From JBJGXI01 sp045635475 (GTDB taxonomy: Bacteria; Bacillota; Bacilli; Bacillales; Amphibacillaceae): a stretch of 42,179 nt of DNA. The notes under the pieces are model-generated. The model searched no databases, was not told where the DNA came from, and worked only from the letters and a program-made list of their open reading frames with translations. Positions 41,286-42,179 of this stretch are shown here, piece after piece. Numbering within the stretch: position 1 is the first letter of the stretch; the number at the start of each line of letters is the position of its first letter. A program made the position numbers and the translations under genes. The DNA is taken from positions 1 through 42,179 of the forward strand of contig NZ_JBJGXI010000046.1 in NCBI RefSeq assembly GCF_045635475.1. Reading direction: 5' to 3'.

Positions 41286-42164
41286 TCATAGCTCTTTTAA
41301 TCTCTCCTTTGCCTGATCATCACCTTTTAAAGCGGCTTTTTTATACCAATATTTAGCTTTCTTTATATTAACTTGGGTTCCAATTCCATTCTCATAACAA
41401 AGACCAAGATTGAACTCCCCATAAGAGTCACCCTGATCAGCAGCCATTTGGTACCAAGATATCCCTTCGTCCCCCTGGCCATTTTCCACTGCCTCATGTC
41501 CTAGGCGATTTGCTGCAAACACATCACCAAAAAGGGCGGATTCCGTAAACCATCGTTTGGATTCTTCCTTGTCTACTTTTGTCCCAACACCATTTTCATA
41601 CATATAGCCAAGTGTATACATTGCTTCTGGAACACCTTTATCGGCTGCTAGTTTGAAAAGTTCTAGAGCTCTTTCTTCATTCTTCTCCACATACTCCCCG
41701 CGTAAATACATATCGGCATAATTGTTTAGGGCGTCGGCATGTCCTTTTTCCGCAGCTTCTCTATAATAAAAATACGTTTTTTCCAAATCATGCTCCACAA
41801 CTCTCCCAACAAAATATTCATTACCTAACAAGTAGAGAGCATCCACACTACCAGCATCAGCTGCTACTTTGAACCAGTCAAAGGCCCATTCGTCACGTTG
41901 AATTGATTTATAAAAATCAGCCAGGTCGAGCTGGGCATCTGTATTACCAACTAAGGCTTTTTCATATAGGGAGATAACTTCCTCTTCTTCCTGTTCGTCA
42001 ATATAGATTTCCGAAAGATCATTTGTGGGATTGACTATTTCGGATAAGATAATTTCCATATCACGTATTAAAATAGATTTATATTCCTCGTTAAAGACAG
42101 TTACGTGCACTAACTGCGTATACAAGACAGCAATATCGTCGGGAAGATTATTTTTTAAAGACAT
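41286..42164 (-). CDS. Sel1-repeat (TPR-like) protein, start near window end
   Basis: 292 visible residues. After an acidic N-terminal part (EIYIDEQEEEEVISLYEKA) come about six or seven Sel1-like repeats of about 36 residues, for example AMYTLGYMYENGVGTKVDKE and GEFNLGLCYENGIGTQVNIK. These helical solenoids mediate protein-protein contacts. The ATG at 42,164 has no ribosome site in the 15 remaining bases, and those bases carry no stop in frame, so the true start may lie outside. No signal peptide, so probably cytoplasmic. Role unknown. Confidence 0.8.
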   Translation of the reverse strand: MSLKNNLPDDIAVLYTQLVHVTVFNEEYKSILIRDMEIILSEIVNPTNDLSEIYIDEQEEEEVISLYEKALVGNTDAQLDLADFYKSIQRDEWAFDWFKVAADAGSVDALYLLGNEYFVGRVVEHDLEKTYFYYREAAEKGHADALNNYADMYLRGEYVEKNEERALELFKLAADKGVPEAMYTLGYMYENGVGTKVDKEESKRWFTESALFGDVFAANRLGHEAVENGQGDEGISWYQMAADQGDSYGEFNLGLCYENGIGTQVNIKKAKYWYKKAALKGDDQAKERLKEL

Positions 42165-42179
42165 ATATTTTTTAAAAAT

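Overview
The window is low-GC Firmicute DNA. The strong AGGAGG-type ribosome sites, the frequent TTG/GTG starts, the citR-citA pair, a ComK homologue, a SpoIISA-like toxin, an OpuAC-type glycine betaine lipoprotein and a DUF5107/GH35 sugar operon together suggest a halotolerant Bacillaceae chromosome, of the Gracilibacillus/Virgibacillus/Oceanobacillus kind. The genus is inference; no rRNA or tRNA gene is visible.

Layout. (1) 1-1,000: the end of a small conserved gene and several tiny, mostly membrane, ORFs. (2) 1,304-9,258: a carbohydrate operon on the minus strand (DUF5107-TPR protein, GH35 beta-galactosidase, cellulase-like glycosidase), divergent from an AraC-type regulator. The 125-bp gap between them holds back-to-back promoters and a probable cre site. 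(3) 9,300-9,730: non-coding repeat DNA, with a large GC-rich hairpin and a 21/22-bp tandem repeat. (4) 9,744-11,206: a SpoIISA-like membrane toxin followed by two small basic ORFs, resembling spoIISABC. (5) 11,662-14,842: a DUF262 (GmrSD-type) fragment, 1.2 kb of gene-poor DNA, then an XRE regulator - short ComK - DnaD-like replication protein cluster. (6) 15,172-20,520: CBASS-like SLATT effector plus AGS-C CD-NTase with an unidentified third gene, then a nuclease-helicase (DUF2075) with a MazG-like pyrophosphohydrolase. (7) 20,972-32,300: two decayed copies of an osmoprotectant-binding-protein gene flank a defence block made of a Gabija-like pair (OLD nuclease + UvrD helicase), McrBC and a RelBE-like module whose toxin has a long C-terminal extension. 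(8) 32,307-34,377: citR/citA, a core-type locus. (9) 34,560-37,127: a 198-bp direct duplication from the end of an Rpn-type nuclease gene flanks opuAC. (10) 37,328-42,164: a DUF4145 protein, a PIN-domain toxin with a small upstream partner, a small membrane protein, a sugar O-acetyltransferase and a Sel1-repeat protein.

How it fits together. The left end is a catabolite-controlled sugar-use locus. The middle 22 kb is a defence island in which anti-phage systems are packed with toxin-antitoxin modules, gene remnants and short palindromic repeats. The best candidates for something not fully described are: the 279-aa gene behind the CBASS pair; the ComK homologue that ends before the region where B. 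subtilis ComK binds MecA; the toxin operon in which the second small gene's ribosome site lies inside a terminator-like hairpin; the RelE-like toxin with a C-terminal extension of about 125 aa; and the nuclease-helicase/MazG pair. All functional calls rest on reading motifs by eye; no database search was possible.
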